A stretch of DNA of 64,000 nucleotides from JBBDMU01 sp040905685 (GTDB lineage: Bacteria; Bacteroidota; Rhodothermia; Balneolales; Natronogracilivirgulaceae): the NCBI GenBank assembly GCA_040905685.1, contig JBBDRB010000105.1, positions 62,001-126,000 of the forward strand. Reading direction: 5' to 3'. The notes beneath the pieces are model-generated. The model searched no databases and was not told the DNA's origin. It saw nothing but the letters and a program-made list of their open reading frames with translations. A program made the position numbers and the translations under genes. Below, piece by piece: positions 8,755 through 17,866 of the stretch (position 1 is its first letter; each line of letters starts with the position of its first letter).

Positions 8755-9865
8755 TCACTGGATATTCTGTTCTTTTCAGGTATCAGCCGAAAGCCTGGGA
8801 TTGTACAGGATCCTGTTTGCCTCACTGATCTTGCTGGTTGTCACCCCGGGGCATTCGGTCTATGCCCAGTTCACCCTGCTGTCCGGATTTCCGGCCGGCT
8901 TTTTTGATCCGCCACCCGGACCAATGATGCTCTTTGGTGGTATTCCGGGGGAAACCTTTTTCCGCGGGCTGATCCTGATGTTAAACATCAGCCTTGTTTC
9001 CCTGTTGTTAGGATATAAGACTTTTTGGGCTTCTCTGGCAACCGGTTTGCTCTTTCTTACGGGTTTCGGTTTTTCATTTTCTCTGGGAAAAGTCAATCAC
9101 AATTTATTACTCCTGATTTTGCCCCTGATTATGATGTGGTCAAACTGGGGAGCGTCCTATTCCCTGGATGCCCTGCGGACCCCCGGGAAACGGCCAACAG
9201 CCGAATCCTGGCCTCTCACCCTGCTCATACTCTGCATAGGATTTATGATGTTTACTGCCGGGTTGCCCAAAATACTGGGCGGTTGGCTGGATCCGGATAG
9301 CCTGGCTACGCGGGGACACCTATTCCGGCAGTTTTTTGTCAACGGCCGGACCGATTTACTGTCCGGCTGGTTGGTTTCGGTGGACGAACAGTGGTTTTGG
9401 ATAATGCTTGATTATGTTACCGTTATCTTCGAGACCGGCTTCCTGATAGCCATACTTCATCCTGTTACGGCACGAATATTCCTCGCCCTGGCCGTATTAT
9501 TTCATGCCGGGACCCTGGTGATGATGAATATCTCCTTTACCAACAACATCATTGTTTACGGCGCATTCGTGAACTGGCACGGCCTGCTTTCCCGGTTGGG
9601 GTTTGCCGCCGTCAGCCGTCCGGGAGCTGATTTCAGGCTTTTAAACATCCAGGCCCTCCCGGTCATCTTTACGGCAGGCACAATCATTACCCTCTGGGGT
9701 TCGCCCCTGGAATTCCTGAACCGGACTGTGACCTTTTCATCTGATCTGATGTTCCTGGAAGTGGTCATTGTATTGTCGGCCCTGGCCGGTGTTGTTATTT
9801 ATTATGCTTCCAAATTGGTGTATTTATTAAGGAAGAAGCGGGCCGGGCAGCCTCTTGAATCCTGA
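8741..9865 (+). CDS. HTTM-like polytopic membrane protein
   Basis: 374 residues with about eight to nine hydrophobic segments. The N-terminal part (SLGLYRILFASLILL), a following KVNHNLLLLILPLIMMW segment and a later histidine-bearing helix (LAVLFHAGTLVMMN) resemble the HTTM fold. That is the transmembrane part of vitamin-K-dependent gamma-carboxylase relatives. The large lumenal domain of true gamma-carboxylases is absent. It overlaps the preceding gene by 14 bases and converges on tsaC with a 3-base gap. The HTTM assignment rests on the pattern of helices and motifs; the substrate is unknown. Confidence 0.7.
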   Translation: MKKFDHWIFCSFQVSAESLGLYRILFASLILLVVTPGHSVYAQFTLLSGFPAGFFDPPPGPMMLFGGIPGETFFRGLILMLNISLVSLLLGYKTFWASLATGLLFLTGFGFSFSLGKVNHNLLLLILPLIMMWSNWGASYSLDALRTPGKRPTAESWPLTLLILCIGFMMFTAGLPKILGGWLDPDSLATRGHLFRQFFVNGRTDLLSGWLVSVDEQWFWIMLDYVTVIFETGFLIAILHPVTARIFLALAVLFHAGTLVMMNISFTNNIIVYGAFVNWHGLLSRLGFAAVSRPGADFRLLNIQALPVIFTAGTIITLWGSPLEFLNRTVTFSSDLMFLEVVIVLSALAGVVIYYASKLVYLLRKKRAGQPLES

Positions 9866-9868
9866 TAC

Positions 9869-10780
9869 TCATCCCATGGCTTTCTCAATACGATTCAGGA
9901 GGGCAGCCTGGTTATCGAATTTTCCAATGGCTATCTCTGCATATCCCTGCAGATCGGCCTGACGAAAACGGTCGTAGAGATCCTTTGCCAGTTCGTGGTA
10001 CCGATGATGGTAATTTTTAACGTTGGATTTTTCCGGACCGGCCGGTGATAAACCGGGGAAAAGGTACATCGTCTTCGGATCGCCCGGATGCTCATCGTCC
10101 AGCATCCACCGTACTTTGGCATCCGGTGCATAATGGGAATATTTCATGCCCGGACTGCGGGGCTGAAGGTGATCCTGTTCGTATCCCGCCTGGATATGTT
10201 GTCCCAGGACGGCTTCCAGGTCTTCCAGGGTGATAAAGCCCGGACGCAGGACGGTGCAGGGGTCCGAGCTCACATCCACTACCGTTGACTCCAGCCCGAT
10301 CCGGCAGGGGCCGCCATCCAGGACAGGGAAATCCAATCCGAAATCCTGACGCACATGCTCGGCCCGGGTGGGACTGGGTTTACCGGAGAGGTTAGCGCTT
10401 GGAGCGACCAGCGGCCCGGTTTGCCGTATGAGCTGAAGCGCAAGCCTGTGATCAGGCATTCGCACGGCAACCGTAGCGAGCCCGGAGGTAACCAGGTCTA
10501 ATACCCGCCTCCTTTTCGGCAAAACCAGGGTTAGGGGACCCGGCCAGAATGCATCGATCAGCGTCCCGGCGGCGGGGGAGATAACCCGGGTCAGGGATTC
10601 GGCCATCTGCCTGTCGCTCACATGAACAATAAGGGGATTGTCGGAGGGACGGCCCTTGATGTGAAAGATTTTCTTTACCGCATCGGGATTGAAGGCATCG
10701 GCCGCCAGTCCGTATACCGTCTCCGTGGGGAAGGCCACAACACCACCGCGCTTCAGTATCCCGGAAAAGCGGTCAGTCAA
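9869..10780 (-). CDS. tsaC: Threonylcarbamoyl-AMP synthase, Sua5 type
   Basis: Makes L-threonylcarbamoyl-AMP from threonine, bicarbonate and ATP, the first step of t6A37 tRNA modification. The YrdC fold covers residues 1 to about 190: FPTETVYGLAADA, KGRPSDNPLIVH, and the late motif PSANLSGKPSPT. A C-terminal Sua5 domain (about 205-303) makes it 303 residues long, the Sua5 rather than the short TsaC form. It starts 8 bases inside the end of mfd and is very likely in the same transcript. Confidence 0.93.
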   Translation of the reverse strand: MTDRFSGILKRGGVVAFPTETVYGLAADAFNPDAVKKIFHIKGRPSDNPLIVHVSDRQMAESLTRVISPAAGTLIDAFWPGPLTLVLPKRRRVLDLVTSGLATVAVRMPDHRLALQLIRQTGPLVAPSANLSGKPSPTRAEHVRQDFGLDFPVLDGGPCRIGLESTVVDVSSDPCTVLRPGFITLEDLEAVLGQHIQAGYEQDHLQPRSPGMKYSHYAPDAKVRWMLDDEHPGDPKTMYLFPGLSPAGPEKSNVKNYHHRYHELAKDLYDRFRQADLQGYAEIAIGKFDNQAALLNRIEKAMG

Positions 10781-13700
10781 GGCCGGCCACCTCGATGGGC
10801 TGGTTCAGCGACTGCAGAAATCCGATGGAGGCATCCAGACCGGAAATGTCATGAATCACGATACGTATGGCATCCTCTTTCTGAACAAGTTTATACCGGC
10901 CCGGAGCCTGATGCTCAACAGATTCCAGCAGGGACTGCAGCCGGCCTTTTTCAGAGAAATCAATACCGGCTTTGGATTTCTCCGATGGAACCTGCAGCCA
11001 CATCCGGTCTGCGCGTACGGTAACTTTGCTGAGGTACTGCTGAGAGGCCAGGATCTTAATGGAGGTCAGCTTGATCAGGTTTTCAGCCTCCTGAGGCAAG
11101 GGCCCGAACCGGTCCCGGATCTCTTCCTGCCATTCTTCAATAGCTTCCAGGCTTTTCGCTTCAGCCAGTTTCCGGTACAGGTTCAGCCGTTCCACGTTCC
11201 CGGATACATAATGGGCGGGCAGCAGGGCGGGCAGATCAAATTCAACGACGGTCTCCGGCAGTTCGCTTTCCACTTCAATACCGGCAAACAAGGCCTTGAA
11301 TTCGGTTTCTTTCAATTCATTGACGGCATCATTGAGGATCTTGCTGTACAGGTCAAAGCCGATATCGTTAATAAAGCCGCTTTGTTCGCCGCCGAGAATA
11401 TCACCGGCTCCCCGTATATCCAGATCACGCATGGCAATGTTGAAGCCGGAGCCCAACTCGGAAAATTCTTCCAAAGCCAGCAGCCTCTTGCGCGATTCCA
11501 CCGAAAGGGCCTCGAGAGGAGGGGTGATCAGGTAGCAGTACGCCTTTCGGTTTGATCGCCCCACACGACCGCGCAGCTGGTGGAGCTCGGCCAGGCCAAA
11601 GCGGTCTGCATTATTAATGAGTATGGTGTTGGCATTGGAGATGTCGATGCCGTTTTCAACGATATTGGTTGATACGAGAACGTCAAATTTATGGGCATAA
11701 AAATCCAAAATAATTTTTTCCAGCTGGGTACCGGTCATTTGTCCGTGAGCGAACCTTACCCTGACGTCGGGGACTAATTGCCTGATCATACCGGCGACCT
11801 CCTCGATGTTCTGCACCCGGTTATGAATGAAGAATATCTGACCGCCCCGGCTGGTTTCCTGCATGATGGCATCGCGCAGCAACTGGGTATCAAAGCTGTG
11901 GATTTCGGTATACACCGGTTGCCGGTTCGGCGGCGGTGTGTTAATAATACTCAGATCACGGGCTCCCATGAGCGAGAACTGCAGGGTCCGCGGAATCGGG
12001 GTGGCCGTAAGCGTCAGAACATCAATAGATGCCCGTAATTCTTTCAGTTTCTCCTTCATGCCCACACCAAAACGCTGTTCCTCATCCACCACCAGCAAAC
12101 CCAGGTCCCTGAACTTAATGTCTTTGGATGTGATGCGATGGGTCCCGATCAGGATATCAATTTGTCCATCGGCAGTCTTGGCCAGGATCTCTTTCTGATC
12201 GGCCTTGCTCCGAAACCGTGAAATAACATCCACGGTTACCGGAAAATTCTGAAGCCTTTCCTGAAAGGTTTTTGCATGCTGATCGGCCAGTATGGTGGTC
12301 GGCACCAAAATGGCCACCTGCTTGCCATCCAGTACGGCTTTAAAGGCCGCACGGACGGCCACCTCGGTCTTGCCAAACCCTACATCGCCGCAGACCAGCC
12401 GGTCCATCGGGTTGATGCTCATCATGTCTTGCTTCACATCCTGAATGGCGCTTTCCTGGTCGGGAGTCTCTTCGTACATGAACGAGGCCTCCAGCTCCGT
12501 TTGCATGGTTGAATCTTCCGAAAAGGCAAATGCTTCCTGTGCCTTGCGTTTGGCATACAGCCTGATCAGGTCCCGGGCTATATCCTTTACCCGTTTTTTG
12601 GTCCTGGCTTTTTTTCTGGCCCATTCGCCCGAGCCCAGTTTGGTAATCTTCGGGGCCATTCCTTCCTTGCCCGAATACTTCTGCAGTTTATGCAGGCTGG
12701 ACACATTGACATAGAGTATGCTGTCTTCCTGATAACGCACCACAACCGCTTCCTGCCGGGAACCGCGAACCACAATATCCTTGAATCCGGCAAACTTGCC
12801 AATGCCAAAATCCACATGGACGACAAAATCGCCGATATTAAGGTCTTTGAGCTCTTTAAAGGAAATACCGCCGCGGTGTTTCCTTTTTTTTGCTTTAGGC
12901 CTGTGGTAGCGGTTAAAGATCTGGTGATCGGTGTATACGGCCACCTTTTGATCGTGTAGAATAAAGCCCCGGTGAAGGGTATTGACCGAGAGATGATAAC
13001 GAAGGCTCTCTGTCCGGTTACCGAGGAGTTCTTCAAACCGGTCCTGTTGCCCGTCATTATCACAGAGAATATACGTTTCATAGCCCTCTGCCGATAGCTC
13101 TTCGATATTTTTGCGGAGCAGCTTGATGGAACTGTTGAAATCAGGCTGGGGGCGAGCATCCAGTTTGCATACCCAGTCTATGGGTTCTTTCTTCTCCAGG
13201 GAACCGTGGTGGATCTTGGCCTTGGCTTTGATGCTTTCATCAAAGACCTCCGCATTCATATACAGCCGGTCCGGTGCCGGCCGGCCGGAGTTATTCTTCC
13301 GCCAGGCTTCCTCTGCCTTTTCATACCGGGCTTGCAGCTCGGCCCTGATGAGTTCGGCCCCGAACAGGATAACCACGGTATCATCGTCAAAATATTCCAG
13401 CAAATGCTTCTTCTGGTCGTCCCCGATGGAATTCACATTGGGGACCAAACGCGCTTTGTCCTGGAAAGAAACCGAGCGTTGGGTGTCCGGGTCAAACTCC
13501 CGCAGAGAATCAATCTCATTGCCAAAAAATTCAATGCGGATGGGGTAAAGTCCCGAAAAGGGATATACATCCAGAATGCCTCCACGGGAAGCAAATTCTC
13601 CGGGTTCATCAACGAAGCCGACGCGGTTGTAATGCTGGCCGGCCAGTACGTTCATCAATTCACCGGGATCAATTTCCTGACCTTTTTCCAGGGTGATGGA

Positions 13701-14114
13701 AGCGCTGGTAAAATGTTCAGGAGAGGCTATTTTTTCAAACAGGGCATCGGTAGAGGTCACAACCAGCTTTTGTCTGGCACCGTGGATCGATTCCAATACC
13801 TCTGATCGCTGCACCATGATGGATGTATCGAGTACCTGGTGATCATCGTAGGGTTTGTGACCGGTGGGAGGAAATAGCCTGGCCTGCTTCACATCCATGG
13901 CGTCAAAGTCGGACTTGAGAAACTGGGCCTGCTCAAATTCCGGAAATACAACGAGGATGTGGTTGTGTTTCCGACGGAGGGCCTGTATCAAAAAAGAGGG
14001 CGTGGAACCTATAAATCGCTCGAGGCGAATGTTCTTTTTATCGCTTATTTTTCGATGAAAATCAGTAAGGGGCAGGGAAGACTTGAATAATTCGCTGAAC
14101 TGCTCAAAAGCCAT
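10773..14114 (-). CDS. mfd: Transcription-repair coupling factor Mfd
   Basis: A 1113-residue DNA translocase that removes stalled RNA polymerase and recruits UvrA. In order: UvrB-homology region with degenerate ATPase, the RNA-polymerase-interacting domain starting near GDFVVHVDFGIGKF, and the RecG-like helicase. The helicase carries Walker A CGDVGFGKTEVA, the DEEQRFG box, the TATPIPRTLQ segment, the NRVQNIEE region and QLRGRVGRS. A C-terminal TRCF domain ends the protein. Length and all motifs are typical. The next gene, Sua5, overlaps its stop by 8 bases. Confidence 0.97.
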   Translation of the reverse strand: MAFEQFSELFKSSLPLTDFHRKISDKKNIRLERFIGSTPSFLIQALRRKHNHILVVFPEFEQAQFLKSDFDAMDVKQARLFPPTGHKPYDDHQVLDTSIMVQRSEVLESIHGARQKLVVTSTDALFEKIASPEHFTSASITLEKGQEIDPGELMNVLAGQHYNRVGFVDEPGEFASRGGILDVYPFSGLYPIRIEFFGNEIDSLREFDPDTQRSVSFQDKARLVPNVNSIGDDQKKHLLEYFDDDTVVILFGAELIRAELQARYEKAEEAWRKNNSGRPAPDRLYMNAEVFDESIKAKAKIHHGSLEKKEPIDWVCKLDARPQPDFNSSIKLLRKNIEELSAEGYETYILCDNDGQQDRFEELLGNRTESLRYHLSVNTLHRGFILHDQKVAVYTDHQIFNRYHRPKAKKRKHRGGISFKELKDLNIGDFVVHVDFGIGKFAGFKDIVVRGSRQEAVVVRYQEDSILYVNVSSLHKLQKYSGKEGMAPKITKLGSGEWARKKARTKKRVKDIARDLIRLYAKRKAQEAFAFSEDSTMQTELEASFMYEETPDQESAIQDVKQDMMSINPMDRLVCGDVGFGKTEVAVRAAFKAVLDGKQVAILVPTTILADQHAKTFQERLQNFPVTVDVISRFRSKADQKEILAKTADGQIDILIGTHRITSKDIKFRDLGLLVVDEEQRFGVGMKEKLKELRASIDVLTLTATPIPRTLQFSLMGARDLSIINTPPPNRQPVYTEIHSFDTQLLRDAIMQETSRGGQIFFIHNRVQNIEEVAGMIRQLVPDVRVRFAHGQMTGTQLEKIILDFYAHKFDVLVSTNIVENGIDISNANTILINNADRFGLAELHQLRGRVGRSNRKAYCYLITPPLEALSVESRKRLLALEEFSELGSGFNIAMRDLDIRGAGDILGGEQSGFINDIGFDLYSKILNDAVNELKETEFKALFAGIEVESELPETVVEFDLPALLPAHYVSGNVERLNLYRKLAEAKSLEAIEEWQEEIRDRFGPLPQEAENLIKLTSIKILASQQYLSKVTVRADRMWLQVPSEKSKAGIDFSEKGRLQSLLESVEHQAPGRYKLVQKEDAIRIVIHDISGLDASIGFLQSLNQPIEVAGLD

Positions 14115-14258
14115 TTATCAATGTTTATCGTAGATTGTAATAGTGACGGACCAAAGGTTATAAACCTTGTATTATAAGGATTTATTATGATTGATTTTAT
14201 CCCTTTTGACTGTAGGTAAGTTTTCCGTAATGTATGGCAGAACCAAAAACAGATAGCT

Positions 14259-14567
14259 ATGAAATTTAAATTCAATAAACAGAATAAAGTAAAAACGAGC
14301 ACCCAGGAAAAAAATGCTCCTGAAAAGAAGCCCGTAAACGTATTTGTGCGCACTGAAAAAGAGCTTATTGACAGTGCCCGGGAATATGCCAGAGAAAATA
14401 ATTGCTCCATATCCCAGTTGGTCGGCAATTATTTCAGGGTCATCCATGAGCGAAAAAAACTGCCCCTGCTGCAGTATCCGTCCTCAAAGCTGCTTAAAGG
14501 CCTTTTAAAGGACACCCGCCATAACAGGGCCGATTACCTCAAATACCTGCAGGAAAAATATCAATAA
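14259..14567 (+). CDS. Antitoxin-like small protein of a PIN toxin pair
   Basis: 102 residues. A basic N-terminal stretch is followed by a ribbon-helix-helix-like core (VNVFVRTEKELIDSAREYA, then NNCSISQLVGNYF). This strand-helix-helix pattern is the DNA-binding unit of many antitoxins (DUF6364-like). The C-terminal 40 residues would be the toxin-binding tail. The gene lies 32 bases before a PIN-domain gene on the same strand, the classic antitoxin-toxin order. Autoregulation through the RHH part is expected from family knowledge, not shown here. Confidence 0.72.
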   Translation: MKFKFNKQNKVKTSTQEKNAPEKKPVNVFVRTEKELIDSAREYARENNCSISQLVGNYFRVIHERKKLPLLQYPSSKLLKGLLKDTRHNRADYLKYLQEKYQ

Positions 14568-14599
14568 CCCTTTCATAGTTCATAGTCCCCTATAGCCTT

Positions 14600-15016
14600 A
14601 TGAATGTTCTGTTTGATGCTGATGTGATACTGGATGTCTGCCTTGACCGCGAGCCCCATGAGATTGCGGCCTTTAAACTGATGACCCTGGTGGAAAAAGG
14701 CCATATTACCGGCTGGATCGGTTCGGGCACGGTCAATACCCTGTATTACCTGATGGCAAATGAACTGGAACAGAAATGGGTTAAAAGGCACCTGCTGGAA
14801 CTGCTTGAATTATTTCAGATCATACCGGTAACCCATGATATCCTGGAAAAAAGCATCAAAAGTAAATTTATGGATTTTGAGGATGCTGTTTTATGTCATG
14901 CCGCGGATGACCGCGGACTGGATTACATCATATCGAGAAACAAGGACAGCTTTAAAGCCAGTACGATCCCTGTTTTCACCCCCCCGGAGCTGCTGAATAT
15001 ACTGGAAGCTATATAA
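14600..15016 (+). CDS. PIN-domain toxin (VapC-like ribonuclease)
   Basis: 138 residues with a PIN fold: N-terminal LFDADVILDVCLDRE holds the first acidic residue (D7), an internal region contains further acidic residues, and MDFEDAVLCHAA carries the E/D pair that binds metal. LDYIISRNKDSF is the usual last strand (D near 120). These residues make Mg-dependent RNA cleavage likely. It is the second gene of the pair with the RHH-like protein and ends overlapping tatD (convergent, 8 bases). Closest in style to PIN proteins of Bacteroidota TA modules rather than classic 130-aa VapC of proteobacteria. Confidence 0.78.
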   Translation: MNVLFDADVILDVCLDREPHEIAAFKLMTLVEKGHITGWIGSGTVNTLYYLMANELEQKWVKRHLLELLELFQIIPVTHDILEKSIKSKFMDFEDAVLCHAADDRGLDYIISRNKDSFKASTIPVFTPPELLNILEAI

Positions 15017-15776
15017 GCGGCACCTTGAATACCTGGTTTGCGTTTTGTGTGGTCTGCCGGATCACTTCATCCAGGGACCGGCCCTTGATTTCAGCCAGCC
15101 GTGAGGCCGTAAACCGGATAAAAGCGGGCTCATTGCGTTTGCCCCGTTTCGGATGAGGGGCCAGATAAGGCGCATCCGTTTCCAGCAGCAGGCGATGCAG
15201 GGGAAGATCCTTTACCGTTTTGTCCACCCCGGCATTTTTAAATGTAAGGATGCCTCCAATGCCCAGATAAAGATTTAAGTCTATGGCTCGCTTTCCCTCC
15301 TCTTCGCTTCCGTTAAAGCAGTGCCAGATGCCGGTCAGGTGGCCGTCCTGCTGTTGTTCTACGATATCCAGCAGGTCGGAGGTGCTGTTCCTGTTGTGCA
15401 GGATAACCGGCTTTTTTACGGCTTTGGCAATTTCGCAATGACGGATAAGCGACGTTTTCTGTTCAGCCATAAATTCCTTGCTCCGGTAATAATCGAGGCC
15501 GGTCTCGCCGATGCCGGCGCATTGGCCGGTCGAGGCCAGGTCCTGCAAACGGGATAGATCATCCGCGTTCCCGGAAGTGATCTCACAGGGATGGATGCCT
15601 GCCATGCAGAAGAAGCCGATGCCGGGGTGCTGCATCTTTTGCATGGCCGTAAAGGATCCCAGGGTAATGGCCGGCATAAAGATCTGCCTCACACCGGCCG
15701 TAACTGCGCGGTCCAGGACCTGTTCAAGGTCTTCCTGAAATTCATTCAGGTACAGATGGCAATGCGTATCCGTCAT
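15009..15776 (-). CDS. tatD: TatD-family metal-dependent DNase
   Basis: A 255-residue TIM-barrel hydrolase. Metal ligands are visible: DTHCHLY (HxH) at the N-terminus, GETGLDYYR, HNRNST, a WHCFNG strand, and LETDAPYLAP near the C-terminus. The family has 3'-5' exonuclease activity on DNA and RNA. It stands alone, reading toward the PIN toxin gene, with a divergent AT-rich region of about 107 bases shared with the nucleotide-sugar dehydrogenase. Confidence 0.93.
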   Translation of the reverse strand: MTDTHCHLYLNEFQEDLEQVLDRAVTAGVRQIFMPAITLGSFTAMQKMQHPGIGFFCMAGIHPCEITSGNADDLSRLQDLASTGQCAGIGETGLDYYRSKEFMAEQKTSLIRHCEIAKAVKKPVILHNRNSTSDLLDIVEQQQDGHLTGIWHCFNGSEEEGKRAIDLNLYLGIGGILTFKNAGVDKTVKDLPLHRLLLETDAPYLAPHPKRGKRNEPAFIRFTASRLAEIKGRSLDEVIRQTTQNANQVFKVPLI

Positions 15777-15883
15777 ATTTATATACTTAATATTAATTTT
15801 AAAATCTCTGCAACTTCTTTAAATTAGGGTCTTTCGTAATTCCCAAAAAATCACACCATCAAGCTAGAGTAATAATTATTTTT

Positions 15884-17212
15884 ATGAAAGAAAGCATCTT
15901 AAAAAATATTGAGGACCGTCGTTATTCCGTGGGTATCGTAGGGCTGGGGTATGTCGGACTCCCCCTGCTATGGACGTTTCATGAAAAGGGTTATTCTGTT
16001 GTAGGGTTTGATATTGATCAAAGTAAAATTGATGCGATCAACGATGGCCGAACCTATATAAAACATTTCACCGAAGACAAAATAAAAGTGCTTGCCGGAT
16101 CCGAATTATGCCGGCTTACCACCGAATTCAGCCATATTGCTGACGTGGATGCCGTACTGATGTGTGTGCCGACCCCGCTGAACAAATACCGTGAACCGGA
16201 TATGTCGTATGTAGAGGCTACCACCAGGGCCATCGGACCTTATATAAAAGAAGGCCAGCTCATCGTGCTGGAATCAACAACCTATCCGGGAACCACGGAA
16301 GAGCTGATCCGTCCGATCTGTGAAGAGCTGAGTGGCCTGAAATCAGGAAAGGATTTTTATCTCGGCTACAGTCCGGAGCGGGAAGATCCCGGCAATCCCT
16401 CGTTCGTGACGGCTACCATTCCCAAAGTGATCGGGGGCGACGGCAGCGATGCACTTGAGGTGTGCATGGCCTTATACGGCAGCGTTATCCATCAGGCCGT
16501 ACCGGTAAGCGATACTAAAACCGCTGAGGCCGTCAAGCTGCTGGAAAATATTTTCCGGTCGGTAAACATTGCCCTGGTAAATGAACTGAAGATGGTATTC
16601 GAAGAAATGGGCATTGATATCTATGAGGTAATCGATGCGGCAAAAACCAAGCCCTTTGGATTCATGCCGTTCTATCCGGGACCGGGCCTCGGGGGCCACT
16701 GCATTCCCATTGATCCGTTCTATCTGACCTGGAAAGCCCGTGAATTCGGTCTCAATACCCGATTTATTGAACTGGCCGGGGAGGTTAATACGGATATGCC
16801 CAAGTATGTCCTGAAACGGACCCAGGAAGCGCTCAACGCCCACGGCAAGGCTATCAGCAAATCCAGGATCTTGTGTGTCGGACTTGCCTATAAACCCAAT
16901 GTGGATGATATGCGGGAGTCACCGACCTATCATATCATGGATTTGCTTCATAAATACGGGGCGGAGGTAGCCTATCACGATGACTACATTCCGGTAATCC
17001 CCCCGACGCGGGAACATCCCCACTGGGCCGGGCACAAATCGGTGCCCTTCGATAAAGAAAGCCTGAGCTCATATGATGCGGTAATCATCACGACAAACCA
17101 TTCCTATCTGGATTTTACCAAACTTTTTGAGTGGAGCTCGTGCATCGTCGATACCCGCAATGCCCTGCACTTCCAGGGAACCTCCGATAAGAAGAAGGTA
17201 TGGAAAGCGTAA
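15884..17212 (+). CDS. UDP-N-acetyl-hexosamine 6-dehydrogenase (WbpA/WecC type)
   Basis: A 442-residue NAD-dependent four-electron dehydrogenase that oxidises C6 of a UDP-sugar to a uronate, feeding capsule or O-antigen synthesis. The N-terminal Rossmann motif is VGLGYVGLP. The catalytic cysteine sits in GGHCIPIDPF, and the substrate loop LESTTYPGTTEE and the C-terminal domain GLAYKPNVDDMRESP are intact. The sequence is closest to the UDP-GlcNAc/ManNAc branch rather than UDP-glucose dehydrogenase. No other polysaccharide gene is adjacent, so the pathway cannot be named. Confidence 0.9.
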   Translation: MKESILKNIEDRRYSVGIVGLGYVGLPLLWTFHEKGYSVVGFDIDQSKIDAINDGRTYIKHFTEDKIKVLAGSELCRLTTEFSHIADVDAVLMCVPTPLNKYREPDMSYVEATTRAIGPYIKEGQLIVLESTTYPGTTEELIRPICEELSGLKSGKDFYLGYSPEREDPGNPSFVTATIPKVIGGDGSDALEVCMALYGSVIHQAVPVSDTKTAEAVKLLENIFRSVNIALVNELKMVFEEMGIDIYEVIDAAKTKPFGFMPFYPGPGLGGHCIPIDPFYLTWKAREFGLNTRFIELAGEVNTDMPKYVLKRTQEALNAHGKAISKSRILCVGLAYKPNVDDMRESPTYHIMDLLHKYGAEVAYHDDYIPVIPPTREHPHWAGHKSVPFDKESLSSYDAVIITTNHSYLDFTKLFEWSSCIVDTRNALHFQGTSDKKKVWKA

Positions 17213-17218
17213 AGCGGG

Positions 17219-17866
17219 TCAGGCCGGATGCAAGGCAGGGAACGTTATGTAGGATGAGCAGAGCTGGTCGAGGGTGTGCTTAACGTGGCTGGAAATAATG
17301 AGAGTCCCCCCGTTTTTGCGGTAGCTTTCAAGCAATCCAATGCAGGCCTTCACGCTGTCGGTATCGAGGGCCCTGAATGGCTCATCGAGTAGAATGATTT
17401 CGGGTTCGGCAACCAGGCTGGCGGCAATCAGTGATTTTTGCATCATTCCGCTTGAATAGGTACCGATGAGATTTTCACGCCGCTCATCCAGCAATACGGA
17501 ATCGAGTAAAGCCGAGATCTTTTCATCCGAACCGGCCGTCCATTTCTTTTTGGACCGGAGAATCCATTCCATCAGTTCAACGGCATTCAGGTAGACCGGC
17601 AAATTATGGGAATCACCGGCCAGCCCGACATGTTTCAAAAACTGGTGGGGCTGTTCATGGATGTCTATCCCCTGAAAGAGCACATGGCCTTCTGTCGGAA
17701 AAGCCGTAGCCGAAAGCAGCCGTATGAAGGTAGTCTTTCCCGAGCCGTTGGGACCTATGAGTCCGGTGGCGGAGCCGCTTTCGAAACCCACGGTCATGCC
17801 GCTCAGCACATAGGCTCCCGTACCGTATCTCTTGCTCAGGTGTTCGGTTCTTAAAATTTCAGACAT
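17219..17866 (-). CDS. ABC transporter ATP-binding protein
   Basis: A 215-residue single nucleotide-binding domain: Walker A GPNGSGKTTF, Walker B IILLDEP, and an H-loop ISSHVKHTL. The signature is YSSGMMQKS instead of the canonical LSGGQ form, as seen in many export-type ATPases of the CcmA/Nod class. It overlaps the upstream membrane gene by 8 bases, so the two form an exporter pair. The substrate is unknown. Confidence 0.9.
   Translation of the reverse strand: MSEILRTEHLSKRYGTGAYVLSGMTVGFESGSATGLIGPNGSGKTTFIRLLSATAFPTEGHVLFQGIDIHEQPHQFLKHVGLAGDSHNLPVYLNAVELMEWILRSKKKWTAGSDEKISALLDSVLLDERRENLIGTYSSGMMQKSLIAASLVAEPEIILLDEPFRALDTDSVKACIGLLESYRKNGGTLIISSHVKHTLDQLCSSYITFPALHPA

Noticed and set aside
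10689..11555. 288-residue plus-strand frame over mfd
   Set aside because: Antisense shadow of the conserved C-terminal part of mfd.
14045..14447. Minus-strand frames between mfd and the antitoxin gene
   Set aside because: They overlap the plus-strand RHH-like gene, have no known motif, and look like shadows.
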